Source: CAYVDH01 sp964450355
GTDB taxonomy: Bacteria > Bacteroidota > Bacteroidia > NS11-12g > UBA955
DNA length: 6,508 nucleotides
Direction of reading: 5' to 3'
Assembly: GCA_964450355.1 (NCBI GenBank)
Contig: CAYVDH010000193.1
Span: 1 to 6,508, forward strand
Shown: one piece after another, positions 1-6,368 of the stretch
Position numbering within the stretch: the stretch's first letter is position 1
Layout of the letters: every line of letters begins with the position of its first letter
Position numbers and translations under genes: made by a program
The notes under the pieces: model-generated
Seen by the model: the letters and a program-made list of their open reading frames with translations, nothing else
Databases searched by the model: none
Told to the model about the DNA's origin: nothing

Positions 1-1
1 T

Positions 2-97
2 TTGAGTTGTTTTCTTTTTTGGTTATTTTTTCCTGTTTTTTCTTTATTTCCCCTTAATAATAATTCAAAAAGAAAATCTAAATTAATAGAAGAATAA
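2..97 (+). CDS. 3' end of an upstream membrane-protein reading frame (partial, possibly interrupted)
   Basis: The plus-strand frame beginning at base 2 is open to TAA at 95-97. It encodes about 17 strongly hydrophobic residues rich in Phe and Leu (from LSCFLFWLFFPVF), then a polar basic tail (NNNSKRKSKLIEE). This looks like a terminal membrane helix followed by a cytoplasmic tail. The same frame stays open after the TAA for 15 more codons (KKRLDTLEKELKEKL), to a second TAA at 143-145 that directly precedes the lhgO ATG. Together the tail reads as one amphipathic helix broken by a stop, so the true gene end may be 145. The 5' end lies outside the window and I do not recognise the family. In T/A-rich DNA a short open frame can arise by chance, so confidence is moderate to low. 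Confidence 0.35.
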   Translation: MSCFLFWLFFPVFSLFPLNNNSKRKSKLIEE

Positions 98-145
98 AAA
101 AAGAGATTAGATACATTAGAAAAAGAATTAAAAGAAAAATTATAA

Positions 146-1345
146 ATGAAATTTGATGTTGTAGTTGTAGGAGCAGGAATAGTTGGATTAGCTACAGCCT
201 TGCAATTAAAAAAAGCCAAACCAAACTTATCTATTGCAATATTAGAAAAAGAAAATCAAGTCGCCAAACACCAAACTGGTAACAACAGTGGAGTAATTCA
301 CAGTGGGATTTATTATAAACCAGGCAGTTTAAAAGCAAAAAATTGTATTGAAGGTTACCATTTATTGATTGAGTTTTGCAAGGAACTCAACATTCCTTTT
401 GAATTGTGTGGTAAAATTATTGTAGCGACCAAAGAGTCTGAACTAACTGCTTTAGATAACATTTACAAAAGGGGAGTAGAAAATGGACTTGAAGGATTAA
501 CATACATCAATCAAGAAGAAATTAAAAAAATAGAACCATACACTTCCGGAATCAGAGGCATAGTAGTACCACAAACAGGAATAGTGGATTACAAGGTAGT
601 AGCAAGAAAATATGCTGAAGTATTTGAGTCCTTGGGAGGAAAACTATTTTTTGAAAATAAAGTCACAGGACTGATTAATAAAGATAATGCAACCATAGTT
701 AAAACATCTAAGGCAGAATATACCACAAGTTTATTGATTAATTGCGCTGGATTGTATTGCGATGAAATAGCTTCATATTCCATTTCTGATTTGCAAGTTA
801 AAATTATTCCATTCAGGGGAGAATATTACTCATTGAAAGAAGATAAAAGATATTTAGTTAAACATTTAATTTATCCTGTACCCGATCCTAATTTTCCTTT
901 TTTAGGGGTGCATTTTACTCGCAGAATAGATGGTGAAATAGAAGCTGGACCAAATGCAGTATTAGCTTTTAGCAAAGAAGGTTATAAAAAGTCGGACATC
1001 AATTTAAAAGAATTGTTTTCATCTTTGATGTGGAAGGGATTCCGAAAGGTTGCAAGTAAATATTGGAAAACCGGATTAGGAGAAATGCACAGGTCGTTCA
1101 GTAAAAACGCTTTTACTAAAGCCTTGCAAGTGTTGTTACCAGAAGTGAAAAATGACGATTTACAACAAGGTGGAGCAGGTGTAAGAGCTCAAGCTTGTGA
1201 TAAAGATGGTGGATTGATAGATGATTTTTACATCAAAGAAATAAAAGGTCAAATTCATGTGTTGAATGCGCCAAGTCCTGCTGCAACAAGCAGTTTGAGC
1301 ATTGGAAAAACCATTGCTGAATTAGCAGTCAAACAATTGGATTAA
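146..1345 (+). CDS. lhgO: L-2-hydroxyglutarate oxidase/dehydrogenase, FAD-dependent
   Basis: This 399-residue DAO-superfamily flavoprotein matches the usual LhgO/L2HGDH length. It oxidises L-2-hydroxyglutarate to 2-oxoglutarate; in characterised homologues the electrons go to the membrane quinone pool or to oxygen. The N-terminus carries the Rossmann FAD motif GAGIVGLA (residues 9-16), with the acidic end of the second strand at ILEKE (32-36). The family signature HQTGNNSGVIHSGIYY (42-57) is followed by PGSLKAKNC (59-67). Further family blocks are TGIVDY (144-149), GPNAVLAFSKEGY (268-280), GGAGVRAQAC (342-351) and NAPSPAATSSLSIG (374-387). The start at 146 is fixed by the MKFDVVVVGAG beginning typical of the fold. 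There is no clear Shine-Dalgarno, only an A/G-rich stretch. The preceding reading frame stops at 143-145, with no gap before this ATG, which suggests cotranscription with an upstream gene. The downstream gene is convergent. No truncation or missing motif is visible. Confidence 0.95.
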   Translation: MKFDVVVVGAGIVGLATALQLKKAKPNLSIAILEKENQVAKHQTGNNSGVIHSGIYYKPGSLKAKNCIEGYHLLIEFCKELNIPFELCGKIIVATKESELTALDNIYKRGVENGLEGLTYINQEEIKKIEPYTSGIRGIVVPQTGIVDYKVVARKYAEVFESLGGKLFFENKVTGLINKDNATIVKTSKAEYTTSLLINCAGLYCDEIASYSISDLQVKIIPFRGEYYSLKEDKRYLVKHLIYPVPDPNFPFLGVHFTRRIDGEIEAGPNAVLAFSKEGYKKSDINLKELFSSLMWKGFRKVASKYWKTGLGEMHRSFSKNAFTKALQVLLPEVKNDDLQQGGAGVRAQACDKDGGLIDDFYIKEIKGQIHVLNAPSPAATSSLSIGKTIAELAVKQLD

Positions 1346-1356
1346 TTAAATCCAAT
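1336..1356. repeat. Inverted repeat across two abutting stop codons
   Basis: The arms ATTGGATT (1336-1343) and AATCCAAT (1349-1356) are perfect 8-bp complements around a 5-nt AATTA loop. The hairpin covers the lhgO stop (1343-1345) and the stop of the opposing small gene (1346-1348). Neither strand has a U-tract after it, so it is not a standard intrinsic terminator. It could still act as a bidirectional 3'-end stabiliser for the two convergent transcripts. Part of the symmetry comes from the overlapping codons for Leu-Asp and Asp-Trp-Ile. Confidence 0.6.
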
Positions 1357-1498
1357 CCATAGCCATAGCTAATCCTCCTACAGTTGTAGGTAAAGCTAAC
1401 CAAAAGGCTTGAGGTAAAAACATAATTAAGGCAACACAAATGCCTAATGAAACTAAAAATAACATCCAATAGCCGGTTTTTGATTTTTTCTCTGTCAT
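1346..1498 (-). CDS. Small two-helix membrane protein, 50 aa, unknown function
   Basis: The minus-strand frame gives 50 residues starting MTEKKSKTGYW and ending AMAMDWI. A short basic N-terminus is followed by two hydrophobic segments (about residues 11-29 and 31-47) separated by a Pro-Gln-Ala-Phe-Trp turn, the form of a small inner-membrane hairpin protein with its N-terminus in the cytoplasm. I chose the ATG at 1496-1498 over the in-frame ATG ten codons upstream. That longer version would add MNIILFAVKI and overlap the likely promoter, whereas the chosen start gives the usual Lys-rich positive-inside leader. The gene is convergent with lhgO and divergent from the sigma operon, so it is probably monocistronic. 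I do not recognise a named family. The clean membrane-protein composition and exact packing between neighbours argue that it is real. Confidence 0.7.
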   Translation of the reverse strand: MTEKKSKTGYWMLFLVSLGICVALIMFLPQAFWLALPTTVGGLAMAMDWI

Positions 1499-1509
1499 GA
1501 TTTTTACTG

Positions 1510-1540
1510 CAAATAAAATTATATTCAATTAATTAAACAA
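1510..1540 (-). promoter_or_regulatory. Possible promoter of the small membrane protein
   Basis: On the minus strand, TTTATTTG (1517-1510) resembles the Bacteroidota -7 element TAnnTTTG with one mismatch. A TTG (1540-1538) lies 20 nt upstream, where the -33 element is expected. Transcription would begin only a few bases before the ATG at 1498, giving a very short leader. The match is modest in such AT-rich DNA. Confidence 0.3.
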
Positions 1541-1584
1541 TCTTTAAATTTAATTGCCTATAAATCAATATTATGAATATTTTA

Positions 1585-1615
1585 TTTGATATTTAAAGCA
1601 GCGTTATCAACTTTG
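1585..1615 (+). promoter_or_regulatory. Promoter of the sigma/anti-sigma/T9SS-cargo operon
   Basis: TTTG (1585-1588) and CAACTTTG (1608-1615) are separated by 19 bp. This fits the Bacteroidota primary-sigma consensus TTTG-N19-TAnnTTTG with one mismatch in the -7 element. The predicted start, around 1620-1623, leaves a leader of only 10-15 nt before the ATG at 1634. The spacer contains the ATTTAAAGCAGC box repeated near position 6370. The placement excludes translation from the in-frame ATG at 1586, which would lie inside the promoter. Confidence 0.5.
1591..1607 (+). promoter_or_regulatory. Shared 17-bp promoter box, copy 1
   Basis: ATTTAAAGCAGCGTTAT lies between the -33 and -7 elements of the sigma-operon promoter. 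It differs at one base from the copy at 6369-6385, which also sits just upstream of a TTTGTG. The inner GCAGC makes chance similarity in AT-rich DNA less likely. It could be an operator or an alternative-sigma recognition element; the sequence does not decide which. Confidence 0.5.
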
Positions 1616-1623
1616 TGCGTATT

Positions 1624-1628
1624 AAGGG
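1624..1628 (+). promoter_or_regulatory. Shine-Dalgarno-like site deciding the sigma-factor start
   Basis: AAGGG sits 5 nt before the ATG at 1634. It is one of few recognisable purine-rich ribosome sites in the window. It supports starting the sigma factor at 1634 rather than at the upstream ATG (1586) or the later in-frame ATG (1664). Confidence 0.45.
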
Positions 1629-1633
1629 TAAGC

Positions 1634-2215
1634 ATGATAAGTTTAAATCACATAGAATCCAACATGTCGGAAATGAGTCCGGAAAATAAACTTATTATGG
1701 CCATTAAACATTTTGTTTTTGGAAAAACTGAAGCATTTGAATTCATATACAATGCAACTGCACCTAAAATAATGACTTTGTGCAAGCGATATGCTTCTAA
1801 TTCAGATGAAGCAAAGGACATACTTCAAGAAACATACATTAAAATTTACCAAAATTTAAAGCGATTTGATGTGAATAGCAATTTTGAAGCATGGGCAAAG
1901 CGTATTGCAATCAATACCGCTATTGATCATTACAGAAAAAACATCAAAAACACGATATCATTAAATGAAGAAATTGAACAAATAGAAGAAGAAGTTTTTG
2001 TTTCCAAAGATTTATTAAAATACGATGTCAACATAGTGTTATCTGCCATTCAAAAATTACCAGATGGGTACAGATTAATTTTGAACTTGTATGTATTAGA
2101 GAACAAAACTCATAAAGAAATAGCAGAGCTTTTAAATATCAATGAAAGCACTAGCAGGTCGCAGTTAACCAAAGCAAGAAAAACTTTAAAATCAATGTTT
2201 AATTATGGTGAATGA
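1634..2215 (+). CDS. ECF-type RNA polymerase sigma factor (sigma-70 family)
   Basis: This 193-residue protein directs RNA polymerase to a dedicated promoter set. Region 2 spans about residues 33-105: FEFIYNATAPKIMTLCKRYA, then the core-binding segment DILQETYIKIYQNL (62-75) and the -10-binding FEAWAKRIAINTAIDHYRK (84-102). An acidic linker (about 110-125) leads to region 4 (about 131-188), with LSAIQKLPDGYRLILNLY and the helix-turn-helix THKEIAELLNINESTSRSQL (159-178). Regions 1 and 3 are absent, as expected for ECF sigmas. An open frame extends upstream to ATG 1586, but that part overlaps the promoter and encodes no family sequence. The start at 1634 has a Shine-Dalgarno-like AAGGG and gives a normal family length. 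The last 11 nt overlap the next gene, consistent with a coupled sigma/anti-sigma pair. Its target promoters cannot be read directly; the box shared by its own promoter and the region near 6370 is the best candidate. Confidence 0.92.
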   Translation: MISLNHIESNMSEMSPENKLIMAIKHFVFGKTEAFEFIYNATAPKIMTLCKRYASNSDEAKDILQETYIKIYQNLKRFDVNSNFEAWAKRIAINTAIDHYRKNIKNTISLNEEIEQIEEEVFVSKDLLKYDVNIVLSAIQKLPDGYRLILNLYVLENKTHKEIAELLNINESTSRSQLTKARKTLKSMFNYGE

Positions 2216-3605
2216 AGACAAACTAAACATTGATGATTTGTTAAATCAACAAATACAAAATCACGAAAGCATGGATTTTCCAGCTTACGATTTTATAAAA
2301 AGCAAATTAGAAAGTGAAGATTCAAGCAGCATTTCTTTTGATGATTTTCTTCAACAAAAATTGGATGTTATTGATGAAGTAAAAGACAATAAATGGAAAA
2401 AATTTATTTTTCTTTTTTGGTTTAGAAAAATAAAAAAACCTGCTGTTGTATTGTTTATGCTTGCTATCATAGGATTTGGAATCAATTCTATGTTCAATTT
2501 AAAACATACCAACGATACTACAACAGTTAAAAAGGAAGTGATTTCTAAACATTCTTCAGAAAAAAATCGTGATGCAGAGAGTGTTTTACCCAATACCAAT
2601 AAATACGATGTTGCTGAGCAAAATTATAAAAAAAATAATGGTATAAATTTTCAAAAGAAAACGGTAAACACTAAATCAAAAAATAAGGGTAGTAATCAGA
2701 CAGTGACTTCAGGTAAAATGGTGAATGAAAATCAATACAAATCTAATGATAACATGGCAAAGGAGTTCAATTTAGATGAGTATATTCTTGGTTCTAATTT
2801 CATGCAAAATTTAATAAAATTAAATACAAAACCATTGATAGTTGAAATTGAACAATTAGCCATTTCAAAAATAAAAAAAGAATTCAAGCAGAAAAGTACC
2901 CTTTTTACAGCCTTGCCCTCAGGCAATTTTTTGATTGGATTATCCTTTCTTGCTAGTCATCAAAAGTATCAATCTGAAGTTCAAGAAAAAAATGATAAAA
3001 AATTAAATAGAAATTACAGTGAAATAAGCAGTAATGGAAATAAAAAATCAATTGTTTTCAATTATGGAATATCAATGGAAAGAACATTCTACAAAGGCTT
3101 TGGCGCTTCAATAGGAATCAATAAAATGACATTATTAAAATCGCAACATGTGGATTATGAATTGAAAGAGGTACCTGTTATTGATATCAATGGTGAAATT
3201 GCAGGTTATATTCAAATATCACCTGAAAGAATTCAAGAAAAAGTAACAAGTAAAATTCAATACATGAGTTTTCCAGTTCTAGTATCATACAGCTTGCAAT
3301 TCAAAGAGAAAAACAGTTTTCAGTTCAAATTAGGCACAAACATATTGAGTGAAATTTCTAACAATAACTATAAGTATGACTATACTACATTGCAGTTAAG
3401 TTCATACCACAATAATTCAAAAAAACAATCTTTTAATAACATTCAATATGGAATGTTTTACAACCGATATATTACAAATAAATTTATTTTAGGATTAGGC
3501 TATGAGAGACAAAACCTAGGAAAAGTAAATTCATTATCAGATAAAACAGAATTAGTAAAATCAACAATAAACAACATAGGCATTTCATTTAAAATACAAC
3601 TATAA
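2205..3605 (+). CDS. Anti-sigma-like protein with one inner-membrane helix and a C-terminal outer-membrane-barrel-like domain
   Basis: This 466-residue protein overlaps the sigma gene by 11 nt (ATGGTGAATGA), with no Shine-Dalgarno, so translation is probably coupled. Residues 1-65 are acidic and helical, with two similar motifs (IDDLLNQQIQ at 9-18, FDDFLQQKLD at 45-54); this is the likely cytoplasmic sigma-binding part. A basic cluster (WKKFIFLFWFRKIKK) precedes one hydrophobic helix at about 79-97. Residues 100-190 are rich in Lys, Asn, Ser, Thr and Gln and look disordered. Residues 240-466 alternate polar and hydrophobic residues in strand-like runs with Gly and aromatic residues (FNYGISMERTFYKGFGASIG, FPVLVSYSLQF, KFILGLGYERQNLG, a final NNIGISFKIQL), as in Bacteroidota outer-membrane barrel domains of the OMP_b-brl type. 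No zinc-binding HxxxCxxC anti-sigma motif is present. Anti-sigma function is inferred from position and topology. The C-terminus might instead be a periplasmic beta domain. The protein could hold the sigma factor at the membrane until an outer-membrane signal arrives. Confidence 0.75.
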   Translation: MVNEDKLNIDDLLNQQIQNHESMDFPAYDFIKSKLESEDSSSISFDDFLQQKLDVIDEVKDNKWKKFIFLFWFRKIKKPAVVLFMLAIIGFGINSMFNLKHTNDTTTVKKEVISKHSSEKNRDAESVLPNTNKYDVAEQNYKKNNGINFQKKTVNTKSKNKGSNQTVTSGKMVNENQYKSNDNMAKEFNLDEYILGSNFMQNLIKLNTKPLIVEIEQLAISKIKKEFKQKSTLFTALPSGNFLIGLSFLASHQKYQSEVQEKNDKKLNRNYSEISSNGNKKSIVFNYGISMERTFYKGFGASIGINKMTLLKSQHVDYELKEVPVIDINGEIAGYIQISPERIQEKVTSKIQYMSFPVLVSYSLQFKEKNSFQFKLGTNILSEISNNNYKYDYTTLQLSSYHNNSKKQSFNNIQYGMFYNRYITNKFILGLGYERQNLGKVNSLSDKTELVKSTINNIGISFKIQL

Positions 3606-3624
3606 TAATTAAAATAATCAACAT

Positions 3625-6069
3625 ATGAGAAAATATAAACTTACCCAATTAATGCTGTTACTTACAGCAACTTTATTTATCCAGCAATTAGAGGCACAAA
3701 AGGGCTATGCATGGAAAAAACTAGGTGGAGGAATTAATAATGGAGCTGGTTGTGGAAGTAGTTCGCAAATTCAGGCATATAAATACATTGATGGTAATTT
3801 GTATGTGAGCGAGTTTACTCAACTATCAGGAACAGTAACCATTCACAAATGGAATGGTACCAATTGGTCTAAATTCCCAACGTTTGGGGTAACAGGAGCA
3901 TATTATTATATAACTGATATTGAAGAATACAATGGTGAATTGTATTTGTGTGGTGATATTGCTACTTTAAATGGAACTAGAAGAGCAGGTAATAAAAATT
4001 ATAATTTGATTAAGTTTAATGGCACAAATTGGGACTCAATTCCTTCGTATTATAATGGAAACAAAGACAGCACTTCATCATATAAAAAAATGAAAGCTTA
4101 TAAGAACAAATTGTATTACATTATAAATGATTATCAAAATAATTTTAGAAATGAGTACTTATTGTCGTTTGATGGTTCTACAAATTCCACTAGTTTGATA
4201 AAAACAGTAAGAGAAACTAACACGAAAATTTATAATTTTTCATCCATAGAGGTTATTAAAAATAAATTGATTGTGGCTGGAAATTTTGATAGTATTGGAG
4301 GTGGTGTCAAAACTTCGTCAATGTTTTACTATGATGGATCAAATTTTACCTATACCAAAAACAAAAACACAAGGGATGTATTTAAACTAGCAGTTAAAAA
4401 TGATTCACAATTCCTAGTTGTAAATGCGAATAACAACAGTGTTGAATTATGGCAAGATGATTCCTTATTGAAGGATGTTTCCAATCCCACTATTCAATTT
4501 TATTATTACAATGGTTTTACTTTTTATAAAAACTTAATATTAGCTGCTACTAATACTGTTGGGAATTATTATTATGATTTAGATTCTTCAAAATGGTTTC
4601 AAAATCAGTCAATGAATCAGATGTTTAACTTATTTCCAGTCTATACTAAAAAAGAAAAAGCAATAGTCGTTTCTTGTGGTAACGGATTTGATGGTGCAGC
4701 AGAATTGGCTCTTGGGGCTGTAGTGTCTGGTAAAATTTATGTAGATAAAGATTCAAGTTGTACATACAATACAGGAGATTTAATTATAAAACACACCCTC
4801 ATCGAATTTGATAATGGAACTCAAAAATTTTATACCTATTCAGATAATAACGGAAATTATGAATTATCAGTATTGGCAGGAAGTTACAATGTGAGTTATT
4901 CCATGCCTGATGTTCAATCGAATGTTGCACCTTGTTCGGCTATCAGCATTACAATAATAGCTGGAACTACCACTACCAATTTAGGTATTCCTATCCATCC
5001 AAGTACTAATAAAAATTTAGGTGTTACAATCTCTGCCTACCGAGGATACAGAACCAGATTGGGCTTTACAGAAAAATACACGTTAACAGGCACAAATTAC
5101 AGTATAATCAACGATTCTTTAGTAATGAAATTACAATACCCTTCAACTGTTACGTATGTGAGTTCTGACATTGCCCCTTTTTCTAATACATCAAACGAAT
5201 TGGTATATAAATTTGCTAATCTAACTTGGCTAGAAAAGAAAACCATTACCATTGAATTTAAAACCACTGTTGGTGTTTCATCTTTGGGAGATAAATTAGG
5301 ATTTTTTGCTTCTATTGTCAACAGAAAAAATGACTCAGTGCCAGAAAATAATGACGATACTTTGGTTCAAACTGTTGTAGGAGCTTATGACCCTAACATC
5401 AAACAATGTTACCCTGAAGGAAAAGTTAAACCAGGATTAAAGAAAATTAAATACACCATTCATTTTCAAAATACTGGTAACGATACAGCTTATAAAGTTA
5501 CAGTGGTAGATACTTTCACTCAAAAATTAGGTTTACGCTCACTTAAAGTAACAAATACAAGTCATCCTTCATCGTATTCATTGAGATTAGGTGATAACAA
5601 TACATTGATTTGGGAATTCAATAATATTCTACTTCCTGATAGTCATATCAACGAAAAAGCAAGCCATGGTTTTATTTCTTTTGAGGCAAATGTCAATGGT
5701 TCAATTGCCTTAGGCGATTCCATTACCAACAAAGCTTACATATATTTTGATTACCAAACCCCAATTAAAACCAATGTGGCTTCGGTAGTTATTTTTAATG
5801 AAAATACCAGTGTTCAAGAGACTATTTTACAACACAATGAATTCATTAAGGTTTACCCTAATCCAAGTTCTAGCTCTATCAATGTGAAAGTAAATAACCA
5901 ATATCAAAACAAAATGATTTACATTTATAACTCATTAGGACAACAAGTGAAATTTGTCAACTTGAATGCAAACGGTGAAAGCAATATCCATGTAGCTGAT
6001 TTAGACAGTGGAATCTATTTCATTAAAATAGAAGGTACAGAAATAAGCGCTAAATTCATGGTTCAATAA
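3625..6069 (+). CDS. T9SS-secreted surface protein with beta-propeller-like N-terminus and type-A sorting domain
   Basis: This 814-residue protein starts with a Sec signal peptide (basic MRKYK, hydrophobic core LMLLLTATLFI, likely cleavage after LEA at residue 24). Residues about 30-350 contain diverged propeller-like repeats: each has an Asn-Gly or Asn-Lys-Leu strand (DGNLYVS, NGELYLCGDI, NKLYYI, NKLIVAGNF) followed by WNGTNWSKF, FNGTNWDSI, FDGSTNS or YDGSNFT. Residues about 367-427 form a transthyretin/SdrD-B-like module (SGKIYVDKDSSCTYNTGD, then YSDNNGNYELSVLAGSYNVSY). Residues about 587-723 match a domain frequent in T9SS cargo (GAYDPNIKQCYPEG, YTIHFQNTGNDTAYKVTVVD, ITNKAYIYFDYQTPIKTN), which I believe is the DUF7619 type. 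The C-terminus (742-814: VYPNPSSSSINV, IYNSLGQQV, LDSGIYFIKI) is a canonical type-A T9SS sorting domain, removed on export with the protein anchored to or released from the surface. The gene follows the anti-sigma gene by 19 nt and ends before a strong terminator. Ligand and role are unknown; no catalytic motif is visible. Confidence 0.9.
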   Translation: MRKYKLTQLMLLLTATLFIQQLEAQKGYAWKKLGGGINNGAGCGSSSQIQAYKYIDGNLYVSEFTQLSGTVTIHKWNGTNWSKFPTFGVTGAYYYITDIEEYNGELYLCGDIATLNGTRRAGNKNYNLIKFNGTNWDSIPSYYNGNKDSTSSYKKMKAYKNKLYYIINDYQNNFRNEYLLSFDGSTNSTSLIKTVRETNTKIYNFSSIEVIKNKLIVAGNFDSIGGGVKTSSMFYYDGSNFTYTKNKNTRDVFKLAVKNDSQFLVVNANNNSVELWQDDSLLKDVSNPTIQFYYYNGFTFYKNLILAATNTVGNYYYDLDSSKWFQNQSMNQMFNLFPVYTKKEKAIVVSCGNGFDGAAELALGAVVSGKIYVDKDSSCTYNTGDLIIKHTLIEFDNGTQKFYTYSDNNGNYELSVLAGSYNVSYSMPDVQSNVAPCSAISITIIAGTTTTNLGIPIHPSTNKNLGVTISAYRGYRTRLGFTEKYTLTGTNYSIINDSLVMKLQYPSTVTYVSSDIAPFSNTSNELVYKFANLTWLEKKTITIEFKTTVGVSSLGDKLGFFASIVNRKNDSVPENNDDTLVQTVVGAYDPNIKQCYPEGKVKPGLKKIKYTIHFQNTGNDTAYKVTVVDTFTQKLGLRSLKVTNTSHPSSYSLRLGDNNTLIWEFNNILLPDSHINEKASHGFISFEANVNGSIALGDSITNKAYIYFDYQTPIKTNVASVVIFNENTSVQETILQHNEFIKVYPNPSSSSINVKVNNQYQNKMIYIYNSLGQQVKFVNLNANGESNIHVADLDSGIYFIKIEGTEISAKFMVQ

Positions 6070-6089
6070 GTCATTAGATAATTTATTAT

Positions 6090-6119
6090 AAGGGAGGCAA
6101 TTTTTGCTTCCCTTTTTTT
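6090..6119 (+). terminator. Intrinsic terminator closing the three-gene operon
   Basis: AAGGGAGGCAA (6090-6100) pairs with TTGCTTCCCTT (6104-6114) as an 11-bp stem with one G-U wobble and a 3-nt TTT loop. A run of seven T begins within the stem end (6113-6119). It lies 20 nt after the stop of the T9SS cargo gene. On the other strand the hairpin lacks a comparable U-run, so it acts mainly on plus-strand transcripts. Confidence 0.92.
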
Positions 6120-6269
6120 ATTACTTGTTTCCCTTGATGTATTTTAAATATAGATTCCGCATTAGGTATAATTAGATTGGAAGAAAAGGTATTCCATTTA
6201 TTAGTGAAAAAATAAAAATAAATTGAATTTAATACTGAACAAACAAACATAGATTTAAAAATTTATTAA

Positions 6270-6296
6270 AATATTAAGTATAAATTAATATTAAGT
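6270..6296. repeat. 10-bp direct repeat AATATTAAGT, 17-bp period
   Basis: AATATTAAGT occurs at 6270-6279 and 6287-6296, separated by 7 nt. The first eight bases also form an inverted pair with TTAATATT at 6285-6292. The repeats lie about 95-120 bp upstream of the presumed -7 element at 6390. They could be a two-site operator, but simple A/T repeats are common by chance in such DNA. Confidence 0.35.
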
Positions 6297-6368
6297 TGGT
6301 AAAACAAACGCATTAAAATTACTATGACAAAATATGGTAATCAATTGAAAATTGAGATATTAATCACA

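Noticed and set aside
1..145. Lys-rich minus-strand open frame at the window start
   Set aside because: It has no ATG start on the minus strand; the only minus ATG in the region (117-115) hits a stop after 12 codons. The plus-strand frame is the better reading.
589..783. Minus-strand open frame of 64 codons inside lhgO
   Set aside because: It lies fully antisense to a well-recognised enzyme gene and shows no family features of its own.
2351..2926. Minus-strand open frames (2351-2599 and 2732-2926) inside the anti-sigma gene
   Set aside because: They are antisense to a coherent coding sequence. Their hydrophobic look comes from the complement of Lys/Asn-rich codons.
5097..5321. Minus-strand open frame of 74 codons inside the T9SS cargo gene
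   Set aside because: It is an antisense shadow of a gene with clear domains; no promoter or ribosome site was seen.
6122..6251. Possible minus-strand transcript from TATGTTTG (6251-6244), including a 13-codon frame MRNLYLKYIKGNK
   Set aside because: The -7 match is perfect but no -33 element is present, the frame is tiny, and there is no good minus-strand terminator. A small RNA cannot be excluded, but nothing supports one.
6341..6355. Small inverted repeat TCAATT-GAA-AATTGA
   Set aside because: A 6-bp A/T-rich palindrome with no U-tract or positional logic is expected by chance here.
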